The notes under the pieces: generated by a model
Told to the model about the DNA's origin: nothing
Database searches by the model: none
What the model saw: the letters and a program-made list of their open reading frames with translations, nothing else
Shown: positions 12,751-21,064 of the stretch, one piece after another
Numbering within the stretch: the stretch's first letter is position 1
Layout: every line of letters begins with the position of its first letter
NCBI GenBank assembly: GCA_900299065.1
Contig: OMIJ01000054.1
Span: forward strand, 1 to 29,739
Direction of reading: 5' to 3'
Length of the DNA stretch: 29,739 nucleotides
DNA from: Hyphomicrobiales bacterium
Lineage (GTDB): Bacteria > Pseudomonadota > Alphaproteobacteria > Rhizobiales > Beijerinckiaceae
Program-made: the position numbers and the translations under genes

Positions 12751-15583
12751 TCATACCTGCTTTCTTGATCTGCCTATGGGTGCGCGCGCTCTCACGATCC
12801 TCGATCTGCCAATCTGAGAGATGATTGGTGCGCCTCACTTGAACAGCAGTCACTTTATATTCAGGACAATTGGTGGCCCAATCTGAAAAATCAGTGGTGA
12901 TCACATTCGCGCCCGTGACGGGGTGATGAAAAGTTGTATAGACAACACCCGGCTGCATGCGCTCGCTGATAACAGCACGCAAGGAGATTTCTCCTGCCCG
13001 GCTCATCAAAGCAACATGATCGCCCTCAACAATGCCGCGAAATTCGGCATCATGGGGATGTATCTCCAACACATCCTCATCATGCCATATATTATTGGCG
13101 GTGCGCCGTGTCTGCGCGCCCACATTATATTGCGACAGTATGCGCCCCGTTGTGAGAAGAAGCGGAAAGCGCGGGCCGACCTTTTCATCCGTGGGAATGA
13201 ATTCAGTAATCATAAAGCGGACCTTGCCACGCACAAATTGCTTTTCGTGCATGATCGGCGTGCCTTCGGGCGCATGGTCATTACAAGGCCACTGCACAGA
13301 GCCAGTCTCGTCCAGTTTCTGATAAGAGACGCCGGCAAAAGTCGGTGTCAAATGTGCAATCTCATCCATAATCTGCGAGGGATGATCATAGTGAAGATCA
13401 ATGCCCAGAGCCTTGGCAAAACCAATTACAACTTCCCAATCGGCTAATCCGGCACGCGGCGCCATAACCTTGCGCACACGATTGATGCGTCGCTCGGCAT
13501 TGGTGAACGTACCATCCTTTTCCAGGAAGGATGAACCGGGGAAAAAGACATGCGCATATTTGGCGGTCTCGTTCAAAAACAAATCGTGCACAATCACACA
13601 TTCCATCGCCGACAATCCGGCTGTCACATGTTTGGTATTGGGATCAGATTGCGCAATATCCTCGCCTTGCACATAAAGACCTTTGAACGCGCCATCGAGA
13701 GCTTCATCGAGCATATTGGGAATACGCAGGCCCGGCTCTTTGGAAAGAGTCTTGCCCCACAAGGATTCAAACATCTGGCGCGCAGCATCATCCGAGACAT
13801 GGCGATAGCCGGAAAACTCATGCGGGAAAGAGCCCATATCACAAGAGCCCTGCACATTATTCTGGCCACGAAGCGGATTAATCCCAACACCCTCGCGCCC
13901 CACATTGCCCGTGGCCATAGCAAGATTGGCCATGCCCATCACCATGGTTGAGCCCTGGCTATGCTCTGTGACGCCCAAACCATAATAAATAGCCGCGTTA
14001 TTGGCAGATGCATAAAGCCGCGCAGCTGCTTTGATCTCTTCAGCTGCAACACCAATCTGCGAAGCCAAAGCCTCAGGTGAGTTTTGCGGCTCGAGAACGA
14101 AGCGCGCCCAGGCATCAAAGGCCTGAAGATCGCAACGTTCATGAATATAATCTTGATCGATCAAGCCCTCGCTGACAATCACATGAGCAAGGGCGTTGAT
14201 GAGCGCAACATTCGTTCCCGGCTTCAGGGGCAAATGATGCGCCGCCTGCACATGCGGGCTTTTGACAAGATCAATACGTCTTGGATCAGCGACAATGAGC
14301 TGAGCGCCCTGACGCAGGCGTTTTTTCAACCGCGAAGCAAAGACGGGATGGCCGTCGGTTGGATTGGCGCCAATAACAAAAATGACATCGGCCTTTTCAA
14401 CCGATTTGAAATCCTGTGTTCCAGCAGATGTGCCAAATGTCTGTTTGAGACCATAGCCAGTTGGTGAATGACAAACCCGCGCACAAGTATCGACATTATT
14501 ATTGCCAAATCCCGCGCGGACTAGTTTTTGCAGAACAAAGACTTCCTCATTCGTGCAGCGCGAAGATGTAATCGCACCAATAGACTCGCGGCCATAGCGG
14601 CTTTGAATATCTTTGAAACGTGTCGCCGCAAAAGAAAAGGCCTCCGACCAATTCACCTCGCGCCAGGGATCAGTGATTTTGTCGCGGATCATCGGGCTGA
14701 TAATGCGATCAGGATGCTGCGCATAGCCCCAGGCAAAGCGCCCCTTCACACAAGAATGGCCCTCATTGGCTTTGCCATTTTTTGCAGGCACCATACGAAT
14801 GATCCGCTCACCCTGCGTCTCGGCGCGAAAATTGCACCCAACGCCACAATAGGCACATGTTGTCTCGATCACATGTGTGGGTGTGCCAAATTCAATGACG
14901 CTTTTCTCATTCAATGTTGCTGTCGGACAGGCCTGCACACAGGCCCCGCAAGACACACATTCCGAGGAGAGAAAATCAAGCCCGCCTGCCGAAACCTTGG
15001 ATGAAAGGCCGCGCCCTTCAATCGTCAAGGCAAAACTGCCCTGCACATCCTCACAAGCGCGCACACAACGTGAGCAGACAATGCATTTGGAAGAATCAAA
15101 GGTGAAGTAAGGATTGCTCTCATCCTTTGGTTCTTGTCTATGCTTGGCGCCTTCTTGACCATAGCGCACATCACGCAAGCCAACCACACCAGCCATATCC
15201 TGCAATTCGCAATCGCCATTGGCGGAACAGGTGAGACAATCGAGCGGATGATCGGAGATGTAAAGCTCCATCACGCCTTTGCGCAGGCGCATCAATCGCT
15301 CATTCTGCGTATGAACAACCATATCTTGCTCAACGAGAGTTGTGCAGGAGGCAGGCGTGCCGCGCCGCCCGTCAATTTCAACCAGGCACAAACGGCAAGA
15401 GCCAAAAGCCTCCAGCATATCTGTGGCGCAGAGCTTGGGAATTGTCAGTCCAGCCTGATAAGCAGCTGCCATGACAGAAGTGCCTTCGGCGACGTCCACT
15501 TTTTTACCATCAATGGTCAGGCTGATCATTTTGGTGCTGCTACGCGCTGGCGTGCCAAAATCTCTGTCGCGTGCAAAGGTCAT
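12737..15583 (-). CDS. fdsA: NAD-dependent formate dehydrogenase, molybdenum alpha subunit FdsA
   Basis: Encodes 948 residues from the ATG at 15583, which has AGGAG inside the end of fdsB and begins MTFARDRDFGTP like relatives; a longer frame reaching 15721 would run deep into fdsB. The N-terminus holds a [2Fe-2S] domain (C52, C63, C66, C80), a His/Cys cluster (H112, C116, C119, C125) and two ferredoxin-type [4Fe-4S] motifs (C167-C177 and C209-C219). The molybdopterin domain follows, with its own [4Fe-4S] (C243, C246, C250, C278) and the catalytic cysteine-histidine pair C371-H372 in DTCARVCHSPTG, where selenoenzymes carry selenocysteine. It oxidises formate to CO2 and passes electrons through the clusters to FdsB and NAD+. 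Cytoplasmic. Operon order fdsG-fdsB-fdsA-fdhD-fdsD is canonical. Confidence 0.97.
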   Translation of the reverse strand: MTFARDRDFGTPARSSTKMISLTIDGKKVDVAEGTSVMAAAYQAGLTIPKLCATDMLEAFGSCRLCLVEIDGRRGTPASCTTLVEQDMVVHTQNERLMRLRKGVMELYISDHPLDCLTCSANGDCELQDMAGVVGLRDVRYGQEGAKHRQEPKDESNPYFTFDSSKCIVCSRCVRACEDVQGSFALTIEGRGLSSKVSAGGLDFLSSECVSCGACVQACPTATLNEKSVIEFGTPTHVIETTCAYCGVGCNFRAETQGERIIRMVPAKNGKANEGHSCVKGRFAWGYAQHPDRIISPMIRDKITDPWREVNWSEAFSFAATRFKDIQSRYGRESIGAITSSRCTNEEVFVLQKLVRAGFGNNNVDTCARVCHSPTGYGLKQTFGTSAGTQDFKSVEKADVIFVIGANPTDGHPVFASRLKKRLRQGAQLIVADPRRIDLVKSPHVQAAHHLPLKPGTNVALINALAHVIVSEGLIDQDYIHERCDLQAFDAWARFVLEPQNSPEALASQIGVAAEEIKAAARLYASANNAAIYYGLGVTEHSQGSTMVMGMANLAMATGNVGREGVGINPLRGQNNVQGSCDMGSFPHEFSGYRHVSDDAARQMFESLWGKTLSKEPGLRIPNMLDEALDGAFKGLYVQGEDIAQSDPNTKHVTAGLSAMECVIVHDLFLNETAKYAHVFFPGSSFLEKDGTFTNAERRINRVRKVMAPRAGLADWEVVIGFAKALGIDLHYDHPSQIMDEIAHLTPTFAGVSYQKLDETGSVQWPCNDHAPEGTPIMHEKQFVRGKVRFMITEFIPTDEKVGPRFPLLLTTGRILSQYNVGAQTRRTANNIWHDEDVLEIHPHDAEFRGIVEGDHVALMSRAGEISLRAVISERMQPGVVYTTFHHPVTGANVITTDFSDWATNCPEYKVTAVQVRRTNHLSDWQIEDRESARTHRQIKKAGMNAAE

Positions 15584-15585
15584 CT

Positions 15586-17163
15586 TCAATGCTCCTGATC
15601 GCGCGAATGCGATGGATTGGCTATTCCAAAATCTTGCGGAAAATGCGTCAAGGCACTCATCACCGGCAAATGCGTCAGACCGCCCAAAGCACATAAAGAC
15701 CCATCTGTCATTGTCGTGCACAGATCCGTGATAAGTTCAATATTTGCGACCCGATCAATATCTTTAACGATTTTATCAATCGTCTCCACGCCGCGTCTTG
15801 AACCAATGCGACAGGGCGTACATTTGCCGCAACTCTCCAGCGTACAAAATTCAAACGCAAAACGCGCCTGCTGCGCCAGATCAACTGTGTCATCAAACAC
15901 AACAATGCCGCCGTGACCCAACATGGCTTTGATTGCCAGCATGGCCTCATAATCAAGCGGCACATCGAGCATGGTCTCTGGCAGATAGGCGCCTAAAGGT
16001 CCGCCAACTTGCACCGCACGCACCGCACGACCTGAAGCTGTTCCGCCACCCACATCAATCACAATCTCGCGCAAACTCATGCCAAAGGCCGTTTCAAACA
16101 AGCCCGTGCAACGCAAATTTCCAGCGAGTTGAAATGGCATGGTGCCGCGCGATTTACCCATGCCATAATCTGCATAGGCTTTGCCGCCATGCGCCAGAAT
16201 CCAAGGCACAGCTGCAAAAGTGAGCACATTATTGACAAGTGTAGGCTGACCAAACAAACCTTTGAGCGCTGGTAAAGGCGGCTTGGCGCGCACTTGTCCG
16301 CGGCGCCCTTCCAGACTTTCAAGCAGAGCCGTTTCTTCGCCACAAATATAGGCGCCAGCACCAACACGAATCTCAAGATCAAAATCAAAATGGCGATTGC
16401 CTGAACCAAGAAGATTATTCGCACGCGCAATCTCGATGGCCTTGCGCATCACCTCTATGGCCTGCGGATATTCAGATCGAATATAGATGAAGCCGCGCGA
16501 AGCCCCCACAGCATATGCTGCAATGATCATGCCCTCAATCAGCACAAAGGGATCGCCTTCCATCAGCAAGCGATCAGCAAATGTGCCACTGTCCCCTTCA
16601 TCCGCATTACAGACGATATATTTATGATCAGCCTGCGCTTCTTGCACAGTTCGCCATTTCAAGCCCGCCGGAAATCCAGCACCGCCGCGCCCGCGCAATC
16701 CAGAATCAAGAATGGAATCTACTATAGCCTTGGGCCCCAATTGATAGGCCCGCTCAAGCCCTTTCAGTCCCTGATGCGCGCAATAATCCTCAAGGCTAAG
16801 AGGATCAATCACACCTGTACGGGCAAAGGTTAATCTTTGTTGGCGTTTTAGCCATGGAATTTCTTCCGTCACACCCAGGTGAAGCGGATGAGCGCCGCCT
16901 TGCAAAAAGCCTGCATCAAACAGACTTGCAACATCTTTCACTGAGACAGGCCCATAAGCGATACGGCCTTTCTGTGTCTCAATCTCGATTAAGGGCTCAA
17001 GCCAGAACAGGCCGCGCGAACCATTGCGAATGAGCGTAATATTAATCTGACGTTGCTGCGCTTGCCTATGAATGGCATCCGCCACTTCATCAGCGCCCAC
17101 TGACAGAGCTGATGAATCTTGAGAAACAAAAATACGCACGCCTGATCCGGTCTCATTCATCAT
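15586..17163 (-). CDS. fdsB: NAD-dependent formate dehydrogenase, beta (diaphorase) subunit FdsB
   Basis: Encodes 525 residues. After an N-terminal thioredoxin-like region of about 120 residues comes a NuoF-like module with the glycine-rich NADH/FMN site GRGGAGFPAG (residues 158-167) and NADEGDSGTFADR. The C-terminal [4Fe-4S] site is ESCGKCTPCRIG (C445, C448, C451) with C491. The subunit takes electrons from FdsA and reduces NAD+ at FMN. The ATG at 17163 overlaps the fdsG stop codon (ATGA), showing translational coupling; an adjacent second ATG is possible. Only two bases separate its stop from the fdsA start. The homology to complex I NuoF is real, but operon context makes it a formate dehydrogenase subunit. 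Confidence 0.97.
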   Translation of the reverse strand: MMNETGSGVRIFVSQDSSALSVGADEVADAIHRQAQQRQINITLIRNGSRGLFWLEPLIEIETQKGRIAYGPVSVKDVASLFDAGFLQGGAHPLHLGVTEEIPWLKRQQRLTFARTGVIDPLSLEDYCAHQGLKGLERAYQLGPKAIVDSILDSGLRGRGGAGFPAGLKWRTVQEAQADHKYIVCNADEGDSGTFADRLLMEGDPFVLIEGMIIAAYAVGASRGFIYIRSEYPQAIEVMRKAIEIARANNLLGSGNRHFDFDLEIRVGAGAYICGEETALLESLEGRRGQVRAKPPLPALKGLFGQPTLVNNVLTFAAVPWILAHGGKAYADYGMGKSRGTMPFQLAGNLRCTGLFETAFGMSLREIVIDVGGGTASGRAVRAVQVGGPLGAYLPETMLDVPLDYEAMLAIKAMLGHGGIVVFDDTVDLAQQARFAFEFCTLESCGKCTPCRIGSRRGVETIDKIVKDIDRVANIELITDLCTTMTDGSLCALGGLTHLPVMSALTHFPQDFGIANPSHSRDQEH

Positions 17164-17672
17164 GACAAGATCTCTCGCGTTTGCTGGACCAGAGCATCAA
17201 TCTTTTGTCGATCCACGCGCCCCATCGGTCGCTCATCAAAGAGGGCAGCTGGCGCTAGCCCACAATTGCCAAGGCAATAGACATTCTCAATCTGCAAATG
17301 ACCCAGCGCAGATGATTCATCGGCAATTAGCCCATGGTGTTGTGCCAGATAGTCAACCAAATCTTCGCATCCCATAGATTGACAGGCCTCGGCCCGGCAG
17401 ATTTTGAGCTTGTGTCTGGCCCCCGGCTGGCTCCGAAAATCGTGATAGAAACTGAGCGCGCCATGCACTTCGGCTTTGGAGATATTCAAGCGCTCAGCTA
17501 TTTGCGGCAGGATATTGGTATCGATATAGCCAAAATTAGCCTGCAAGGCTTGGAGAATGGGGAGCAAGGCACTGGCTGTTGTGCCATCCGGCCCGAGAAA
17601 TGCGGCCACTTCAGCATGGACAGAGTCAATCAACGCCGAAGCTTTTTGATCATCCCATTTCAATTTGATCAT
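17160..17672 (-). CDS. fdsG: NAD-dependent formate dehydrogenase, gamma subunit FdsG
   Basis: Encodes 170 residues from the ATG at 17672; a TTG at 17687 would add five residues, and neither has a strong ribosome-binding site. It is a NuoE-like [2Fe-2S] thioredoxin-fold subunit, with LQANFGYIDTNILPQIAERL and VHGALSFYHDFR, and ligands in CRAEACQSMG and VYCLGNCGLAP (CxxxxC and CxxxC). It works with FdsB in electron transfer to NAD+. First gene of the operon; a promoter candidate with a perfect -10 lies about 80 bases upstream. It is divergent from the VTT-domain gene. Confidence 0.94.
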   Translation of the reverse strand: MIKLKWDDQKASALIDSVHAEVAAFLGPDGTTASALLPILQALQANFGYIDTNILPQIAERLNISKAEVHGALSFYHDFRSQPGARHKLKICRAEACQSMGCEDLVDYLAQHHGLIADESSALGHLQIENVYCLGNCGLAPAALFDERPMGRVDRQKIDALVQQTREILS

Positions 17673-17751
17673 CCTATGCCAAGCCAACCATTATGCCAAT
17701 TAGCGCAAGCCAGAACCATTATTTCATCATAAAAACTATACCGCTCTGGCA

Positions 17752-17780
17752 ATTATATCATCTGGTTTTGCATCAACCAA
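17752..17780 (-). promoter_or_regulatory. Candidate housekeeping promoter for the fds operon
   Basis: Read on the minus strand, TTGGTT (17775-17780), 17 bases, then a perfect TATAAT (17752-17757). Transcription would start near 17745, leaving a leader of about 70 bases before fdsG. The -35 matches only three of six positions, so an activator may be needed. Confidence 0.45.
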
Positions 17781-17877
17781 TACCAATCCGGCGGACTTGC
17801 CGCCTGCAAAACTGAATGCTATCGCCGCAAGGCAAGTTTAATTTTTGATGTGATTCTCTCTCCAGAGCCAAGATTTG

Positions 17878-18459
17878 ATGTTTAAACGCCTCTATGATTG
17901 GACGATCAGACTGGCTGAGAGCCGTAATGCCACATTTGCCTTGGCAGCCATTGCCTTTGCTGAAAGTTCATTCTTTCCCATTCCACCAGATGTGATTTTA
18001 ATTCCCATGTCCCTGGCTCAACCCAAAAAGGCCTGGCTCTACGCTTTCATCTGCACCATCAGCTCTGTGCTGGGCGGCATATTGGGCTATGGAATTGGCG
18101 CTCTGCTGTATGAATCCATCGGGACCTGGCTGATCGAGCTTTACGGCTATGCCAATCGCATGGATCAGATCCGTGCCTTTTATGATGAATGGGGCGCTGC
18201 CTTCATCTTGGTAAAAGGGCTGACACCCATTCCTTTCAAGCTTGTCACCATTGTCAGTGGTTTATTGGGCTATAATTTTCCGCTCTTCGTCGCGCTCGCT
18301 CTGTTCACACGCGGCGCAAGATTTTTTATCCTTGCAGGAATACTCAATCGGTTTGGCGATACAATCCGCTTCTATCTTGAACGTCATTTTGCCTTGTTCA
18401 TCCTTATATCACTTGCGATAATAGTGGGTGGATTCTGGCTCGCCAGTCGGATGTTCTAG
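17878..18459 (+). CDS. VTT/DedA-family inner-membrane protein (YqaA type)
   Basis: Encodes 193 residues from the ATG at 17878 (a TTG codon precedes it in frame). Several hydrophobic segments are visible: AAIAFAESSFFPIPPDVILI, the glycine-rich ISSVLGGILGYGIGALLYE, VTIVSGLLGYNFPLFVALAL and a C-terminal helix. The pairing of an E-S-S-F-F-P-I-P-P motif near the N-terminus with K-G-L-T-P-I-P-F-K in the middle is characteristic of VTT proteins, whose DedA members work as lipid (undecaprenyl- or phospholipid) flippases or in membrane homeostasis. The exact substrate is unknown. Only eight bases separate it from dsbB, so the two are probably one operon. Confidence 0.88.
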   Translation: MFKRLYDWTIRLAESRNATFALAAIAFAESSFFPIPPDVILIPMSLAQPKKAWLYAFICTISSVLGGILGYGIGALLYESIGTWLIELYGYANRMDQIRAFYDEWGAAFILVKGLTPIPFKLVTIVSGLLGYNFPLFVALALFTRGARFFILAGILNRFGDTIRFYLERHFALFILISLAIIVGGFWLASRMF

Positions 18460-18467
18460 GGGTTTTC

Positions 18468-18977
18468 ATGCGCATTTGGTCTCATCTGCAAAACCTAACT
18501 GCAAGAGATTGCGCCCTCGCGTTAATACTCATCTCATTGGCAACGATCAGCGGCGCATGGATCTTTGAATATTTCGGCTATCTGCCCTGCGAACTCTGCC
18601 TGAAACAACGCTGGGCCTACTATATTGGCGTACCTCTGGCCTGTGTGCTTTTCATAATCCTGCACTTGCAGATTGCCCATCTACCGCGCATCGGTTTTGT
18701 AGTGCTTATGCTCCTCTGGATCGCAAGTTCAGTATTTGGCATTTATCATTCAGGCGTTGAATGGCAATTCTGGCCTGGTCCAACAGATTGCACAGGCAGC
18801 CTCACCAAAGCCCCCTCTATCAATGATTTTCTCCAGCAATTGCAAAGCGTCAAAGTGGTACGCTGTGATGCTGTGGCGATCCGCATTCTTGGCCTGTCGC
18901 TGGCAGGATGGAATGCTGTTCTGTCACTAGCAATGGCAGTCATTGCTGCAATGGGATTCAGCAAATCCCGCGCTTGA
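18468..18977 (+). CDS. dsbB: Disulfide bond formation protein DsbB
   Basis: Encodes 169 residues. Four hydrophobic segments alternate with two periplasmic loops carrying the expected redox cysteines: the pair C41/C44 in LPCELCLKQRW and the pair C108/C133 in the second loop (GPTDCTGSL ... VVRCDAVA). DsbB reoxidises DsbA and passes electrons to quinone. AGGGG just before the ATG at 18468 is the ribosome-binding site. It follows the VTT gene after eight bases and ends two bases from the end of convergent rlmN. No dsbA is visible in the window. Confidence 0.93.
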   Translation: MRIWSHLQNLTARDCALALILISLATISGAWIFEYFGYLPCELCLKQRWAYYIGVPLACVLFIILHLQIAHLPRIGFVVLMLLWIASSVFGIYHSGVEWQFWPGPTDCTGSLTKAPSINDFLQQLQSVKVVRCDAVAIRILGLSLAGWNAVLSLAMAVIAAMGFSKSRA

Positions 18978-18997
18978 GATCAAGCCTCATCAAGCGC
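18970..18997. repeat. Inverted repeat at the dsbB/rlmN convergent ends
   Basis: GCGCTTGA (18970-18977) and TCAAGCGC (18990-18997) can form an 8-bp stem covering both stop codons. There is no T-run. It could slow transcription from both sides, but it is partly forced by coding sequence. Confidence 0.35.
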
Positions 18998-20179
18998 AAG
19001 ACGGGCACGTGCACTGAGCTTTTGCGTTTCACTTTTCAATTGACCACAAGCGGCCAGAATATCGCGTCCACGCGGCGTGCGCACCGGGCTTGCATAACCT
19101 GCATTAAAAACAATATCGGAAAATCGCTCAATCGTTTCCCAATCTGAACATTCGAATTCAGTTCCCGGCCAGGGGTTGAAGGGAATGAGATTGATCTTGG
19201 CGGGAATACCCTTAAGCAAGCGCACAAGCTCAATAGCTTCAGCGGGTGAATCATTGACGCCTTTGAGCATCACATATTCAAAGGTAATACGCCTTGCATT
19301 GGAAACGCCGGGATAGTTTCGGCACGCCTCCAAAAGATCCCTGATCGGATATTTCTTATTGAGCGGCACCAATCGATTGCGCAATTCATCGCGCACAGCA
19401 TGCAGGGAAATCGCCAGCATGGAGCCCGCCTGATCGCCCAAAGGCCCTATCTGCGGCACCACACCCGATGTTGAAATCGTAATACGCCGCTTGGACAGAG
19501 ACAAACCATCGCCATCCGCGAGAATGCCAACAGCCTCGCAGACATTCTCGAAATTATAGAGAGGCTCGCCCATGCCCATAAAGACAATATTCGATATTGC
19601 CCTCACACCTTCACCAGAGGGAATCAAGCCATTTGCAGGCGGCGTTTGTCCTGGAAAATCCCCCAGGCGATCACGCGCTACAATCAATTGCTGAACAATC
19701 TCGCGCTGCGTAAGATTGCGCACCAGTTTTTGCGTGCCCGTATGACAAAAAGTACAAGTCAGAGTGCAGCCCACCTGACTCGAGATACATAAGGTGCCGC
19801 GATCTGTCTCGGGGATATAAACGCATTCGATCTCTGCGCCCTTATCCTTGTCATCAATAGGTGGAAGACGCAAAAGCCATTTGCGGGTTCCATCAGAGGA
19901 GATTTGCTCTGCGACAACTTGCGGACGCTCCAACGTATAATGCTGTTGCAGGCTGGCACGCAGGGGCTTGCCTATATTGAGCATCACATCAAAAGACGTC
20001 GCGCCTTGAAAATAGATCCAATGCCAGAGCTGGGAAACGCGCATGCGAATCTCGCGTTCTGCAAGCCCCAAGGCCCGCAAAGCCGCGGCAAGATCAGCGC
20101 GGCTCGCGCCTATCAGTGAAGTGCCAAAAGGGAGCCGGGCCGCTTCCTCTTGGGCAAAATGAGGATCAATAATCGACAT
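18980..20179 (-). CDS. rlmN: Dual-specificity 23S rRNA/tRNA (adenine-C2) methyltransferase RlmN
   Basis: Encodes 399 residues from the ATG at 20179, with AAGGG four bases upstream; a GTG five codons earlier is less likely. It is a radical SAM enzyme that methylates C2 of A2503 in 23S rRNA and A37 of some tRNAs. The radical SAM triad is C138-x3-C142-x2-C145 in GCTLTCTFCHTG, preceded by C131 (CISSQVG), and the catalytic methyl-carrying cysteine lies near the C-terminus (C378 in ILAACGQL). NIVFMGMGEPLYNFENV and ISTSGVVPQI are standard family stretches. The gene follows lolA by 42 bases and probably belongs to the ftsK-lolA transcript. Confidence 0.96.
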   Translation of the reverse strand: MSIIDPHFAQEEAARLPFGTSLIGASRADLAAALRALGLAEREIRMRVSQLWHWIYFQGATSFDVMLNIGKPLRASLQQHYTLERPQVVAEQISSDGTRKWLLRLPPIDDKDKGAEIECVYIPETDRGTLCISSQVGCTLTCTFCHTGTQKLVRNLTQREIVQQLIVARDRLGDFPGQTPPANGLIPSGEGVRAISNIVFMGMGEPLYNFENVCEAVGILADGDGLSLSKRRITISTSGVVPQIGPLGDQAGSMLAISLHAVRDELRNRLVPLNKKYPIRDLLEACRNYPGVSNARRITFEYVMLKGVNDSPAEAIELVRLLKGIPAKINLIPFNPWPGTEFECSDWETIERFSDIVFNAGYASPVRTPRGRDILAACGQLKSETQKLSARARLALDEA

Positions 20180-20221
20180 TGCGCCCTTATACACGAAACG
20201 CGGCAGGAAACATAAGCCTCT

Positions 20222-21010
20222 TCAATCCCGCACAGGACCTTCGTTGATCTTGAACAGGCTGGGATCGGGCTTTTCGTTCAAATCCACATTGAACAGCGAG
20301 ACAATAGTCTCATAGCCTTGCGGATCTGTCACTGTCCATTGCCGCAGGGCAAAGGTCACCGGATCGAATATCAGACTAATCCTCGATGTCCCGCCAAAGG
20401 TCGCTTTATCCTCGATCAGAATATTGGTGGAATTGGCGCTCGAGACAACATCGAGCACTTTGGTATCTTTGGTCAGATCGAGCTTGTTCTTGAGTAGAAA
20501 TTTCAATGGCGTCTGCCCGATAAAAGCCATGTCCTGTGTATTGAGACGGCGATTGCGCACAGCAACGCTGCGCCCGTCGGCAATCACTTCCATCACGGCT
20601 GGCGGATCATATTGAAAGCGCAATTTGCCGGGCTTTTGCACATAGAGCTTGCCCTCGCTGCGTTTGCCATCCACGCCAATCTGCGTGAAATCCGCCACCA
20701 TAGTGGTCACAGCGTTGAGATAGGCATTAGCATTCTGCACCGCCTCCTCCGGCGACAGATTGGAGGGCTGCGAGGGGGTCAATGATTTGGAAATGGCATT
20801 AGCCGCATTGGGCCGACGCGGCGGCAGGGGCACATTGGCCGGAGGCTGAGGTTTGGCGGGCGTCTGCGCATTCGAAGGCGCACCAATAGGCTGGCCCTGA
20901 CCCTGGCCATTCGCCTGTGCTTGACCATTGGTCTGGGCCGCAGCCAGCTGAGTCATGGCCAAATGACTTGCAAGGAATGTCAAAAGCAGCGCTGAGCAGA
21001 ACCGGAACAT
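20222..21010 (-). CDS. lolA: LolA-family outer-membrane lipoprotein carrier protein with a Gln/Pro-rich linker
   Basis: Encodes 262 residues. A signal peptide (hydrophobic to about residue 24, cleavage near LAAAQ) is followed by a low-complexity linker rich in Gln, Gly, Asn and Pro (about residues 26-80: NGQAQANGQGQGQ, PQPPANVPLPPRRP), then the LolA domain from about residue 85 (YLNAVTTMVADFTQIG, GKLYVQKPGKLRFQYDPPAV, DPQGYETIVSLFNV). LolA shuttles lipoproteins from LolCDE to the outer membrane. The linker makes it longer than the roughly 200-residue E. coli protein; similar additions occur in alphaproteobacteria. It follows ftsK by 54 bases, a conserved pairing in Rhizobiales. Confidence 0.9.
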   Translation of the reverse strand: MFRFCSALLLTFLASHLAMTQLAAAQTNGQAQANGQGQGQPIGAPSNAQTPAKPQPPANVPLPPRRPNAANAISKSLTPSQPSNLSPEEAVQNANAYLNAVTTMVADFTQIGVDGKRSEGKLYVQKPGKLRFQYDPPAVMEVIADGRSVAVRNRRLNTQDMAFIGQTPLKFLLKNKLDLTKDTKVLDVVSSANSTNILIEDKATFGGTSRISLIFDPVTFALRQWTVTDPQGYETIVSLFNVDLNEKPDPSLFKINEGPVRD

Positions 21011-21064
21011 CTTCTTGCCTCTCTGCCTAGGCTCTAGACTGATTGCATGGCATTTTTGGGACGC

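Noticed and set aside
14152..14165. CTTGATCGATCAAG palindrome in fdsA, first read as an FNR/FixK box
   Set aside because: The half-sites are only two bases apart instead of four, and it lies in the middle of coding sequence.
14528..15598. Several plus-strand open frames opposite fdsA (about 150 codons each)
   Set aside because: They are shadows of the strongly conserved fdsA reading frame, with Cys/His/Arg-rich compositions typical of antisense frames.
15586..17672. NuoE/NuoF-like genes taken as part of respiratory complex I or an NAD-linked hydrogenase
   Set aside because: They are followed by a complete molybdenum formate dehydrogenase subunit with the catalytic C-H pair, FdhD and FdsD, and no nuo or hydrogenase subunits are present.
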